Assembly (NCBI RefSeq): GCF_007830435.1
Contig: NZ_VLLC01000010.1
Span: 62,001 to 126,000 of the forward strand
DNA length: 64,000 bases
Reading direction: 5' to 3'
DNA from: Desulfobotulus alkaliphilus
GTDB taxonomy: Bacteria; Desulfobacterota; Desulfobacteria; Desulfobacterales; ASO4-4
This document shows positions 1 through 8,391 of the stretch, in pieces. A program made the position numbers and the translations under genes. Numbering within the stretch: position 1 is the first letter of the stretch; every line of letters begins with the position of its first letter. Under the pieces are notes generated by a model. That model made no database searches. It saw nothing but the letters and a program-made list of their open reading frames with translations, and was not told the DNA's origin.

Positions 1-411
1 TTCTTCATCAAGCTTCCAGCCCTGAACCACCATACCCTCAGGGGTCACAAGTTTGCCGTCTTTGTCAAAATTAAAATTCCCCGCACGGGTATAGTACTCC
101 TGATTGCTGGCCGGATGCCGGACCACAAAAAAACCGTTACCACCAATGGAAAGGTCGGTGGCATTGCCCGTGGATTCAAAGGATCCCTGATTGTGAAGGT
201 TATCCACGCTGCCAAGGGCCATACCACGACCCATCTGGGCCGAGCCCGACTGGGTACCTACGGTCTGGTTGAGGACATCGGCAAAGGTATAGCGGCTTCC
301 CTTGAAACCCACGGTGTTCACATTGGATATATTGTCACCGATCACCTGCATGGATCTGCCCATGTTGGTAAGACCGCTGGTTCCCGTATAAAGAGAGCTT
401 GTGAGAGACAT
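1..411 (-). CDS. flgE: Flagellar hook protein FlgE, N-terminal part (cut by window edge)
   Basis: About 137 N-terminal residues are visible; the rest lies beyond the left edge. The start has the flagellar rod/hook signature: MSLTSSLYTGTSGL, then NISNVNTVGFKGSR, which is the coiled N-terminal helix and NxxNxxTxGFK motif of the hook/rod family. It continues with GNGFFVV and a TRAGNF block typical of FlgE/FlgF/FlgG. A GGAGGTGCC Shine-Dalgarno lies just upstream of the ATG. Its place as the third gene of a fliK-flgD-flgE run favours FlgE, the hook subunit exported through the flagellar secretion apparatus. FlgF or FlgG are less likely alternatives that only the missing C-terminus could exclude. 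Confidence 0.88.
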   Translation of the reverse strand, partial: MSLTSSLYTGTSGLTNMGRSMQVIGDNISNVNTVGFKGSRYTFADVLNQTVGTQSGSAQMGRGMALGSVDNLHNQGSFESTGNATDLSIGGNGFFVVRHPASNQEYYTRAGNFNFDKDGKLVTPEGMVVQGWKLDEE

Positions 412-476
412 AAGGCACCTCCGGATCAAAAAACGTTAAAAAAAGACTCCGGTTCCGGAATACTATAAAATAATAT

Positions 477-1559
477 TTATCCGACACTCCGGACGGCACC
501 GGAAGAAACCAGACTCCCATCCACATTCAGATAGGGAATTCCATTTCTGTACACAAGGCCCGTAACCTCCCCGGAAACCCGGGTATCTGCCATGGCTCCC
601 TTGCTGAGAACCCTGTAGGAATAAATGCCCGGAGCCACGGTTACACCAAAACGATCCTTACCATCCCAGGAAATCTCATGGAAATCCCCACCGGATTTTG
701 TTCCTTCATACAAAGACTTCACAAGATTGCCCTCCCTGTCATAGATCTCCACCAGCACCTCATCTTCCCGGTCCAGGGTGTAACCGGGAATATTCCCGAG
801 AATACGACCGTCAAAATCAATGCTGGCCGTTTCCGCGGTCACCTCCCTGCCGATATATTCCATGGGACTGATCACCGGGGCTGTGGCAGGTTTTTCCCAC
901 ACCTTGAGAAGACTTTCAGGGTCCACAAAGGTACCCTTGACCTGAAGGTAGGCTTTTCCGTTGGCATAAAGAATACCCTCCACCGTACCCTCCACAGTAG
1001 TCTGTACCCGCTCCATCCCACCGGGTCCCATGGCAATCACATCATAGCGATAGGAACCATCCGCTACCTGCCGGTCTCCGGTATCCCTTGCATCCCAGGA
1101 GATGGGATGGGAGCCTGCCTCCTGCTGGCCCAGAGAAAGGGTTCGGACCTGCTGGCCCTTTTCATCATAAATGTTAATGGTGACAGAAGCGTTCTCCTCC
1201 AGGGTGTAAAAGCCACCCACGGCCTTACCGCTGGAAACCTCTATGGAATCCACCTCCGCAAGGATTTCCTTACCCATGTAGGCTTCCAGATCCCTTGAAG
1301 AACCAGCCTCCATGGCTTTGAGAATACTTTCCAGGGTTTTATTGGTATTAAAGGCCGCCTCCAGCTGGGAGAACTGGGCCAGCTGGGATGTAAAATCCGT
1401 TCCTTCCATGGGATTCAGCGGATCCTGATTCTGGAGCTGGGCCACCAGCATGGTGAGAAAGGCCTCCCTTCCCAGGGGATCTTTTTCCTCATCTTCCCTT
1501 GCTTTATACTCCGATGCAACCCTGGCCAGCGCTGCATTACCCATTGCATTTGTTTCCAT
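477..1559 (-). CDS. flgD: Flagellar hook-assembly scaffold FlgD with duplicated Tudor-Ig module
   Basis: FlgD caps the growing hook and is needed for hook subunit assembly. Residues 27-67 carry the diagnostic N-terminal block (EAFLTMLVAQLQNQDPLNP followed by FTSQLAQFSQLE). After it come two homologous units of about 120 residues, near 94-221 and 235-350. Each has MGKEI/IGREV, an Ig-like core with ISWD, G.Y.Y.V, then VEGILYANG/VTGLVYRNG and YL.V.G. Known FlgD proteins are usually about 220-240 residues with one such unit; this one has 360. The start is supported by AAGGGGGC upstream. The gene lies 16 nt after fliK and 65 nt before flgE, so the three are probably co-transcribed. Confidence 0.93.
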   Translation of the reverse strand: METNAMGNAALARVASEYKAREDEEKDPLGREAFLTMLVAQLQNQDPLNPMEGTDFTSQLAQFSQLEAAFNTNKTLESILKAMEAGSSRDLEAYMGKEILAEVDSIEVSSGKAVGGFYTLEENASVTINIYDEKGQQVRTLSLGQQEAGSHPISWDARDTGDRQVADGSYRYDVIAMGPGGMERVQTTVEGTVEGILYANGKAYLQVKGTFVDPESLLKVWEKPATAPVISPMEYIGREVTAETASIDFDGRILGNIPGYTLDREDEVLVEIYDREGNLVKSLYEGTKSGGDFHEISWDGKDRFGVTVAPGIYSYRVLSKGAMADTRVSGEVTGLVYRNGIPYLNVDGSLVSSGAVRSVG

Positions 1560-1575
1560 TTTTGCCCCCTTATCC

Positions 1576-3342
1576 TCAGGCCATCAGATGCAGCCGGGAA
1601 TCCCTGCTGTTAACGGGTATGGATACCGGATGCCTTCGGCCTCCGGATTCTGCCGCTGTGGTCCCATTTTTTTCAGATTTTTTTGATCTTCGGGACTCTC
1701 TCTCCCGCTCGCGCTCCCGGAAAAGGGCAGAATCAAAATCCGGAGACACACTGACCTCAATACGCTCCACCCGCATCCCCTGCTCCTGCATCTGGGCCTT
1801 GAGCTCCGCAGCCTGGGCAAGGAGCAGTTCATGGGTTCCCTTCTGCTCCGCAAGCATTCTGATATTCACAACACCTGCAATATTTTCAATGCGCAAATGC
1901 AAACGACCGAGATGCTCCGGCTTCAACTGGAAACTCACCTCATTCTGCCCATCACGGATGGCATCGGCCATCTTACGACCCACCTGATCCATCACAAAGG
2001 CAGGGGGGGGCGGGGGCGGAGCAGGGTCCGATCTCGTAATCCTGTTCTCAGAACCTTTTGCTCCCTGTGCCGCAAGAACCGGATCTGTGAGCTGGCCTTC
2101 TCCCTTTACATTTTTCTTTTCTGCTGCCCTGAACATATCCTGTGGTCTGGCCCCAGATCCGGATCCATGATCTTCTCCACTATCTCCCCCCTGAAACCCT
2201 CCCATGGATTTTATCTTCCCCAAAATAGAATCCTCACCATTCCCAGCTCCGCCAGTGTCGGCCTGCAAAAGGTACTCTTTAAGATTCCAGTGTTTCTTTG
2301 CCTCACTCTTCTCAATAAAATCGATTAAATCCTTTTCGGATAAATACGATTTCCGTTCCGCTTCCAGCACTGTTGCTTCCATGACTGGCTCACCACCACG
2401 CATATCCGCCCACTGATATGGCTGCCCCCCGGAATCTGTTACACCTTTCCCCATGGCAGCCTCCCTTGCCTCCGTAACCCCCAGAAACCTGCCCCCCGGC
2501 TGTATCTGACGAAGAAAATCTGCTGCAACCTCATGGGCTGGCAAATGGAATTCCGCTTTTCTCTCAGAAGCCCTGGCAGACATATCCCTGCCTGCCAGGG
2601 CAGCCAGCACAGATTTTTCCAGAAGCCTTGCCGTATCATGGGAAAAACCCTTTTCCTGCCCCCCCGCACCCATAGCCCTCAGATGCCCAAGCATGCTGTC
2701 CAGCACGCCGATAACACCGGCCCCGGATGTTCCCCCTGCACCACCCAAACCGCCTTCGCTCAGATCCTGCCGCAGAAGGGCCAGCTCACGCCCCAGCCTG
2801 TCCAAAGAAAACCCCTGCCCCTCCATAGCGGAGCGGTCCAGCATGGTATGGATTCTTTCCCGGGAAACCCCAAGATCATTGAGAAAATTGTATATATAAG
2901 GCAGAGAACCCAGAGACAGACCGGATGAATCGGGAACCAGCTCCATATCCATTTCCTCTGAAGTCATCCTCAAGCGATCCAGCAAACGCCCCATGGAAAG
3001 GTTTTCCCTGCTGCCATTTTCAATGACATCCAGAAGGGTGTCACGGGCATCCCCCTCAAGGCCGGACCCCAGAATCATCTGCCTGAGCCAGTCAAGGGCT
3101 TCCGGGTCTACGGTCATATCCTGTCGGCCCATTCCCGTGAGAGCCTGAAGCTGCATGCGCATCCTGTCGAGAACAGCCTGCAGGGAAAGCCTGGGATCGG
3201 CCTTTGCCCCTCCTTTTTCTGGCAGCCCTCTGGCTTTTTCCAGAAAAGCATCAAAACCTCGCCCCTCCGCCCCCTGACTTCCGGACCGGGATGGCACGAA
3301 ACCCTTTTCAAAAGACATGGCTGGTGCTGGCGAAAAAATCAT
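1576..3342 (-). CDS. fliK: Flagellar hook-length control protein FliK
   Basis: FliK measures hook length and triggers the export-specificity switch. The protein (588 residues from this start) is long, poorly conserved and Gly/Ser/Asp-rich through most of its length. The C-terminal region has the Flg_hook domain: VSFQLKPEHLGRLHLRIENI, then LLLAQAAELKAQMQEQGMRV and a V.V..D segment. It ends in a charged low-complexity run of alternating Arg-Glu. An in-frame ATG at 3459 would extend it by 39 residues. The start at 3342 is preferred because AAGGAA precedes it and because a sigma-54-type promoter lies at 3421-3436, inside the longer reading frame. It is first in the fliK-flgD-flgE run. Confidence 0.88.
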   Translation of the reverse strand: MIFSPAPAMSFEKGFVPSRSGSQGAEGRGFDAFLEKARGLPEKGGAKADPRLSLQAVLDRMRMQLQALTGMGRQDMTVDPEALDWLRQMILGSGLEGDARDTLLDVIENGSRENLSMGRLLDRLRMTSEEMDMELVPDSSGLSLGSLPYIYNFLNDLGVSRERIHTMLDRSAMEGQGFSLDRLGRELALLRQDLSEGGLGGAGGTSGAGVIGVLDSMLGHLRAMGAGGQEKGFSHDTARLLEKSVLAALAGRDMSARASERKAEFHLPAHEVAADFLRQIQPGGRFLGVTEAREAAMGKGVTDSGGQPYQWADMRGGEPVMEATVLEAERKSYLSEKDLIDFIEKSEAKKHWNLKEYLLQADTGGAGNGEDSILGKIKSMGGFQGGDSGEDHGSGSGARPQDMFRAAEKKNVKGEGQLTDPVLAAQGAKGSENRITRSDPAPPPPPPAFVMDQVGRKMADAIRDGQNEVSFQLKPEHLGRLHLRIENIAGVVNIRMLAEQKGTHELLLAQAAELKAQMQEQGMRVERIEVSVSPDFDSALFRERERERESRRSKKSEKNGTTAAESGGRRHPVSIPVNSRDSRLHLMA

Positions 3343-3420
3343 GGGAGGGGGTTCCTTTCTTCCGGCAAACAGATCCCTGTCAAAACAAGCAGATCCCAAA
3401 AGGTGTCTGCTTATCCTTTT

Positions 3421-3436
3421 AGCAATCCATATGCCA
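3421..3436 (-). promoter_or_regulatory. Sigma-54 (-24/-12) promoter for fliK-flgD-flgE
   Basis: The minus strand reads TGGCATATGGATTGCT. This has GG and GC separated by exactly ten bases, matching the RpoN consensus TGGCAC-N5-TTGCW except for the sixth base. It lies about 80 nt upstream of the chosen fliK start. Sigma-54 control of hook genes is established in many flagellated Proteobacteria, and two sigma-54 activators are encoded nearby. Confidence 0.72.
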
Positions 3437-3610
3437 GCCGATAAAAAGAAGGAAAGCACCTGATTTAAAAAGACAAGTCACAAAAACACTCCGACATCCA
3501 TGGTGCTGCAAAGGTGAAAACGGTAAATCTTTCCCCCAGAACCCGGAAAAAAACACCCGATGCATATCCTCCCGGCAGCTAAAAAACAGACCCTGCCAAA
3601 CATGAAGCCA

Positions 3611-3626
3611 TGGCACACTTCATGCT
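3611..3626 (+). promoter_or_regulatory. Sigma-54 (-24/-12) promoter for the LPP20-like lipoprotein gene
   Basis: The plus strand reads TGGCACACTTCATGCT. The -24 box is perfect, and the GG-N10-GC spacing is exact, with ATGC instead of TTGC at -12. It lies 77 nt before the ATG at 3703 and diverges from the fliK promoter. This suggests co-regulation of the lipoprotein with the flagellum. Confidence 0.65.
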
Positions 3627-3702
3627 TGATGTGTTGCCAACGGAAAATCCTGCCCGTTGAAAACCATTTTTTCCGTTCAACAACGAAGATGAAGAGGTGA
3701 CC

Positions 3703-4350
3703 ATGAAGATCTTCCACCGTACCCATGCCTGTTTTATAATGATCCTGCTGCCTGCCCTTGTCTTTCTGACGGGCTGCGGTATCACAGGTCATCAGGTCCT
3801 GAAATACAAGGAACCAAAAATGTACCGCCACAATTTCATTCCCGGCATGGAACCGGAAGAGGCAGCCAATGCCATACAGGTGGCGGTGATCGGTAAAGGC
3901 CTTGCCCCTGAAACCGGATCTCCCCAGCAAAGAAGGCTGATGGCGGAACGTGCTGCGGTCATCGACGGCTACCGTCAATTATCCGAGCGCCTGGCCGGCA
4001 CCATCATGCAGGTCTATACAGAAGCAGGGCACAACACCATCCGCAGGGATATGGTCATCAGTGAAACCAATGCCTATCTCCGGGGCGCAAGAAACTATGA
4101 GCTGAGCTACGAAGACGGCATTGCCACCACAAGGGTGGTAGTCTTTATCCACCCAAGGCAGCTTAAATTCTACCATGGCTCCGAACTTTCGCGCATGCTG
4201 GCAGGGGCTCTTGCCGGGGCTTCTCTGGGGGCTGTGGCCGGTGGAGCGGCCGGGGTTCTAACGGGTTCGTCGGATGCCATCATCTTCCAGACCATGGGCA
4301 CAGCGGCCGCAGCAGGTGCCGCAGGTGGTGCCATCATGTCAACGCAATAG
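3703..4350 (+). CDS. LPP20/FlgP-like outer-membrane lipoprotein
   Basis: The precursor starts with a lipoprotein signal (charged MKIFHRTH, hydrophobic core, lipobox LTGC). The middle (AERAAVIDGYRQLSERLAG to ATTRVVVFI) resembles the LPP20 family, which includes FlgP, a lipoprotein of flagellar basal disks. The C-terminus is a Gly/Ala glycine-zipper stretch (about 45 residues), likely membrane-associated. The ATG at 3703 sits 5 nt after GAAGAGG; a GTG two codons earlier is less likely. An upstream sigma-54 site and its position inside the flagellar cluster suggest a motility role. FlgP orthology itself is unproven, since LPP20 domains also occur in unrelated envelope lipoproteins. Confidence 0.72.
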   Translation: MKIFHRTHACFIMILLPALVFLTGCGITGHQVLKYKEPKMYRHNFIPGMEPEEAANAIQVAVIGKGLAPETGSPQQRRLMAERAAVIDGYRQLSERLAGTIMQVYTEAGHNTIRRDMVISETNAYLRGARNYELSYEDGIATTRVVVFIHPRQLKFYHGSELSRMLAGALAGASLGAVAGGAAGVLTGSSDAIIFQTMGTAAAAGAAGGAIMSTQ

Positions 4351-4357
4351 GCCGCAG

Positions 4358-4810
4358 ATGAAACCCTGGCAGATGATTCTTACGGGTATCCTCGGCCTTG
4401 CACTGGGCTCCATGGTTTATATTCTTGACAGACCGGTGGGTATTTTTTCTGTTTTCGGAAATGGGGTGGAGGGTATAGGATTCGGCAGTGTGGGAGACTG
4501 GCTGCCCGATGCCCTGCATCCCTTTGGCATGGCCCTGATAAGCGCAGGGTTTGCAGGGGGCAGGGCCGCATCCTTACGGTTCTGGGCTGTCTTCTGGGGA
4601 ATTGCAGGACTTATCATGGAAACGGGACAGTATTACGGAGAAAGGGCGGCTTCCCTTGTACCGGAAAGCTGGAGCAATATTCCGGTTCTGGATCTTGTGA
4701 TACCCTATTTTGTCCATGGCACCTTTGACCCCATGGATATTATGGGCATCGTACTGGGCAGCGCATCTGCATGGCTCCTTTCCATCTCATGCAAAAAACA
4801 GCAGAATTAA
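4358..4810 (+). CDS. Small polytopic membrane protein, VanZ-like
   Basis: This 150-residue protein has about four hydrophobic segments. The first begins at the N-terminus (MILTGILGLALGSMVYIL) and the last is near the C-terminus (IMGIVLGSASAWLL). The pattern LHPFGMAL...E.GQ...D..DI...LGS resembles VanZ-like proteins, which share E..Q and D..D....G motifs in membrane helices; this is a weak assignment. The ATG follows the lipoprotein stop by 7 nt, so the two genes are probably one transcript. There is no strong Shine-Dalgarno, which suggests translational coupling. Its function is not known. Confidence 0.6.
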   Translation: MKPWQMILTGILGLALGSMVYILDRPVGIFSVFGNGVEGIGFGSVGDWLPDALHPFGMALISAGFAGGRAASLRFWAVFWGIAGLIMETGQYYGERAASLVPESWSNIPVLDLVIPYFVHGTFDPMDIMGIVLGSASAWLLSISCKKQQN

Positions 4811-5073
4811 TGGATTTATTTCATCCGCCACAAGCAAAAAAACTTCCCGAAGAGACCTCTTTAAGCCGCTACTTAAAAAAAAGTTAAGTTTTTCTTTCCT
4901 GCATACGAAATATATAAAAGACAGAAAAATACTGGCCCAAAATGCTGAAAAAGAGCCAGTAAAAAAATTCAAAAACCAAAACAGCAGTATAATCATGGAA
5001 AACCATGATTAAAACCCCGTCGGCCTGAAAAAACTGCGTTTTGAACGGATGATACAACGAAAGGATTCAGCAT

Positions 5074-6054
5074 ATGCTGCTATCTATACTCAGGTCTTTT
5101 GCGCTTCTTTCCATCATGGTCATTGGCTTCGTCCTGATTGTGGCAACGGGCGAAGACGACTCTCCCAAGCCTGCGCCTCCTGCACCCAAGCCAAGTGAAC
5201 CAACTCCACCCCAGATTACTATCCATGAACCAAATGTGTCTTTTTTTAACGAGGGAAGCAACATTTATTTCCGCGGGGAAGCCTATGATCCTGAAACAAA
5301 AAGCAATCTTGAGGGTTCACAGCTTATATGGACTTCGGACCTTGTTGGCCAGATAGGAACAGGTGGCAGCTTCTGGCTGAACTGGCTTTCAACGGGTACC
5401 CATGAAATCACCCTTGAAGCACGCAGCAAAAGCGGGGGGACGGCCAGCAAAACAATTACCCTGTCCATCAACCCCCATTTTAACACCCGTCCCGAAGCTG
5501 AAATTCTTTCCCCGGCAGACGGAACCTATTTTCATATAAATGAAACTATCATATTCTCCGGCATGGCTGAGGATGAGGAAGATGCCATGTTTCAGCCAAG
5601 GCAGCTTGTATGGAAGTCCAGCAGACATGAAAAAAAGCTTGGAACAGGTTTTGAACTTCAAATACAGGCCAATACCCTGGCCGAAGGCCAACACAAAATC
5701 TCTCTTACGGCTTGGGATTCCCAAAACATGCCCAGCGAGCCCGATTCCATAACCATTCACATCACAAAAAACCATCTTCCAGAAGTAACAATCATCTTTC
5801 CCACAGAATCAAACAATAAGTTCACAGAGAATGACTATATTATTTTTGAAGGAAAAGCCTGGGACAGAGAAGACGGTCTGTTACCATGTACTTCCCTCAA
5901 ATGGTACTCTGATAAACATGAAGATGCCTTTGGAAACGATTGCCTGGTACGATCAAATATTTTATCTGTCAATGAACACACCATCACTCTGGTTGCCAAA
6001 GACAGTGTCGGTGGTAAAGGTACTGCATCGACAACAATCACCATTATTCCCTGA
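5074..6054 (+). CDS. Exported protein with three bacterial Ig-like repeats
   Basis: A hydrophobic N-terminus (residues 1-26, no lipobox Cys) acts as a signal peptide or membrane anchor, followed by a Pro-rich linker (PKPAPPAPKPSEPTPP). Three tandem repeats of about 90 residues follow. Each begins with a P-x-I/V-x-I-P/F stretch and contains I.F.G.A.D.ED, a W.S segment and H.I.L.A.DS, the layout of PKD/Ig-like secreted repeats. AAGGA upstream supports the ATG. The gene overlaps the 3' end of the convergent motE-like gene by 11 nt. It sits among flagellar genes but nothing in the protein itself indicates a flagellar role. Repeats of this type usually mediate surface or protein-protein contacts. 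Confidence 0.72.
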   Translation: MLLSILRSFALLSIMVIGFVLIVATGEDDSPKPAPPAPKPSEPTPPQITIHEPNVSFFNEGSNIYFRGEAYDPETKSNLEGSQLIWTSDLVGQIGTGGSFWLNWLSTGTHEITLEARSKSGGTASKTITLSINPHFNTRPEAEILSPADGTYFHINETIIFSGMAEDEEDAMFQPRQLVWKSSRHEKKLGTGFELQIQANTLAEGQHKISLTAWDSQNMPSEPDSITIHITKNHLPEVTIIFPTESNNKFTENDYIIFEGKAWDREDGLLPCTSLKWYSDKHEDAFGNDCLVRSNILSVNEHTITLVAKDSVGGKGTASTTITIIP

Positions 6055-6604
6055 CCCGCACATCCCTTTCGGCCATCTTCTGGCTGATCACCGCAGCCCT
6101 CTCGGCATTCATGCGCCCGAGGATATTTGCCGCCGCCTCGGGCCGCATTTCCCGAAAAATGTCCCTTGCCACATCGGGATCCATGGCATCGAAGATGGGG
6201 CCTGCCTGATTGGGCCGCATCCCCGCATAAAAGCGGGCCAGTTGCTGCACCTTGGCCAGCTCTTCCGCTTCAGCCTGTCGTTCTGCCTCACTGCGTCTTC
6301 TGGCAAGACGCTCCAGACCTTCCTCTACCTGCCGGTTCAGCTCCTGCAGCCGCTCAATTTCCTCTTCCACCTCCCGCCGAAGCTGGGTCAGGCGTCTGCG
6401 CTCCTCATTCAGGGCATCCATTCCCCTGCGGATCACCTCCCGCCGCTCTGCCAGCCCTTCAAGTTCAATCACCACGGCTTCTTTTTCAACCCTTTGCCCT
6501 TCAGCTTCTGCAGCCTCCTGAGCCAGAGAAACCAGGGGCAGAGATACGAATAAAAAACCCGCAGCAAGACCCATGAGAAGACCGCTGATTTTTTTCTTTT
6601 TCAT
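6044..6604 (-). CDS. MotE-like flagellar accessory protein
   Basis: An N-terminal signal/anchor segment (residues 5-28, ending SLAQ) is followed by a long coiled coil rich in Glu and Arg (about 35-120). The C-terminal MgtE_N-like helical domain reads ARFYAGMRP...IFDAMDPDVARDIFREMRP...ILGRMNAERAAVI. This architecture matches the MotE family found after fliJ in many flagellar operons, implicated in stator or motor function. The start codon overlaps the fliJ stop (ATGA), so it is the last gene of the flgB operon. The motor role is inferred from family and position. Confidence 0.8.
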   Translation of the reverse strand: MKKKKISGLLMGLAAGFLFVSLPLVSLAQEAAEAEGQRVEKEAVVIELEGLAERREVIRRGMDALNEERRRLTQLRREVEEEIERLQELNRQVEEGLERLARRRSEAERQAEAEELAKVQQLARFYAGMRPNQAGPIFDAMDPDVARDIFREMRPEAAANILGRMNAERAAVISQKMAERDVRVRE

Positions 6605-7050
6605 GACATGCCCTCCCGGACTTTGCGTATGGAAACCATATCATCGGTCTCTTTCTGCTGCCAGAGATCCATCTCCTTCATATAGGTTTCCCGCTGCCCT
6701 TCCTTCAGGTTTTCCAGGGCTTTTTCAGCCATGCGGGCCTGATCCAGCAGCTTCTGCTTTTCCCGGAGCTGATAGAGAATACGTTTTTTTCTTTCCTCCA
6801 TCTTCAGCATACGCATTTCCATATCCGCCAGATAATCCGTATGCAGACGAAACCGCTCCCCGGAAATTCCCTCCTGCGTTTCCTTTTCCAGCAAAATCAG
6901 GGCAGTCTGCTGATCCTCCCCCAGCTTCAGGATTTCAGCCTCACATTCTTCCAAAAGCTTCTGCACCGCCATGAGGGCCTGCAGGGCCTGCTTTACCTGA
7001 AAACTCCGGTAACGGAGAAGGGATTCCAGACGAAAAACAAAGCGTTTCAT
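6601..7050 (-). CDS. fliJ: Flagellar export chaperone/stalk protein FliJ
   Basis: A 149-residue, almost entirely alpha-helical coiled-coil protein beginning MKRFVFRLESLLRYR, the characteristic FliJ start. FliJ forms the central stalk of the FliI ATPase ring and escorts export chaperones. The gene overlaps fliI and the motE-like gene by 4 nt each, the usual fliI-fliJ coupling. Length is normal for the family (about 145-150). Confidence 0.9.
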   Translation of the reverse strand: MKRFVFRLESLLRYRSFQVKQALQALMAVQKLLEECEAEILKLGEDQQTALILLEKETQEGISGERFRLHTDYLADMEMRMLKMEERKKRILYQLREKQKLLDQARMAEKALENLKEGQRETYMKEMDLWQQKETDDMVSIRKVREGMS

Positions 7051-8390
7051 GGATTTTTATCCCCGGAAAGAATACCAGCAAGGGTGGAAAAACCCTCTTC
7101 TGAAGTGACCCGCAGATCCACGCGCTGGCGAAGAAACGCCTGTATCTTTGGCGCCATTTTCTTGGCAAGGTCGATGGCTGGGCTGGACCCGTCCACATAG
7201 GCCCCTATCTGTATCATGTCTTCGGCCTCCCGGTAGGTAGCAAGAATACGCACAGCCTGATCCCGCAGCGCCAGATTCTCCGGACGGCTGACATCCCTTG
7301 TCACACGGCTGACACTGGCCAGTACGTCAATGGCCGGATAGTGTCCCCGACTGGCAATCTGCCGGGAAAGCACAATGTGCCCGTCCACAATGGAACGCAC
7401 CGTATCCCCCACGGGATCATTCAAGTCATCGCCCTCCACAAGCACGGTGTAAATGCCTGTGATGCTGCCCTTACCCTTTACCGTACCCGCCCTTTCCAGT
7501 AAAATGGGCACCTGCACAAAAAATGATGGGGTATATCCCCGGGTAGTGGGCGGCTCCCCCGCAGCAAGGCCCACATCCCGGCTGGACATGGCATAACGGG
7601 TCAAAGAATCCACCAGCAAAAGCACATCCTTACCCTGATCCCTGAAATATTCTGCCATGGTGGTGGCAAGGTAGGCACCCCGCATGCGCACCAGGGGAGG
7701 AACATCGGAAGTTGCAGCAATGACGACGGATTTCTTCCGGCCTTCCTCCCCAAGGATATCCTCCACAAAATCCTTGACCTCCCGGCCCCGTTCTCCGATG
7801 AGCCCGATCACCACCACATCTGCAGCCGTATGCCGGGTCATCATGCCCATGAGCACACTTTTTCCCACACCGGAGCCTGCCATGATGGCCACCCGCTGCC
7901 CCCTGCCCAGGGGGATCATGGTATTGATGGCGCAGATCCCCACATCCATAGGAATTTTCACAGGATCCCTGTCCAGGGGATTGATGGGCTTGCCATAAAG
8001 GGGATAGGAAGCATCGGCCTGCACGGGCCCAAGGCCATCCAGAGGCTCCCCCATGCCATCAATAACACGGCCCAGATAGGCCTCTCCCACAGGGGCAAGG
8101 GGCCTGGATGCCTCCACAATGACCCGGCTCCCGGGCCGGATGCCACGGGTACTGCCATAGGGCATGAGGAGGGTATTGGTTTTTCTGAAACCCACAACCT
8201 CAGCCAGCACATCCCTGCCATCATCCAGCACAATACGGCAGAAGCTTCCAATGCCCTGCCCCATGCCCTCGGCTTCGGCAATGAGCCCCACGACCTGCAC
8301 AACCCGGCCTTCCGGTGCAGGCGGTGGCATTTCCCTTACCACTCGGTGATAGCGGGAAAAATCCATTTTAAAATCAAAGGATGCTGCCAT
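7047..8390 (-). CDS. fliI: Flagellum-specific ATPase FliI
   Basis: FliI is the export ATPase at the cytoplasmic base of the flagellar type III apparatus. The 447-residue protein has an F1-beta-like N-terminal barrel, Walker A GSGVGKS (172-178), a Walker B LLLVDSLTRYA segment, and the FliI/YscN stretch GEPPTTRGYTPSFF. Length and motifs are typical. It begins 1 nt after the fliH stop and overlaps fliJ by 4 nt. Confidence 0.96.
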   Translation of the reverse strand: MAASFDFKMDFSRYHRVVREMPPPAPEGRVVQVVGLIAEAEGMGQGIGSFCRIVLDDGRDVLAEVVGFRKTNTLLMPYGSTRGIRPGSRVIVEASRPLAPVGEAYLGRVIDGMGEPLDGLGPVQADASYPLYGKPINPLDRDPVKIPMDVGICAINTMIPLGRGQRVAIMAGSGVGKSVLMGMMTRHTAADVVVIGLIGERGREVKDFVEDILGEEGRKKSVVIAATSDVPPLVRMRGAYLATTMAEYFRDQGKDVLLLVDSLTRYAMSSRDVGLAAGEPPTTRGYTPSFFVQVPILLERAGTVKGKGSITGIYTVLVEGDDLNDPVGDTVRSIVDGHIVLSRQIASRGHYPAIDVLASVSRVTRDVSRPENLALRDQAVRILATYREAEDMIQIGAYVDGSSPAIDLAKKMAPKIQAFLRQRVDLRVTSEEGFSTLAGILSGDKNP

Positions 8391-8391
8391 C

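Noticed and set aside
4710-5012. 100-codon plus-strand frame after the VanZ-like gene
   Set aside because: It starts inside that gene in another frame and runs through AT-rich, Lys-coding sequence; no ribosome site or protein-like pattern.
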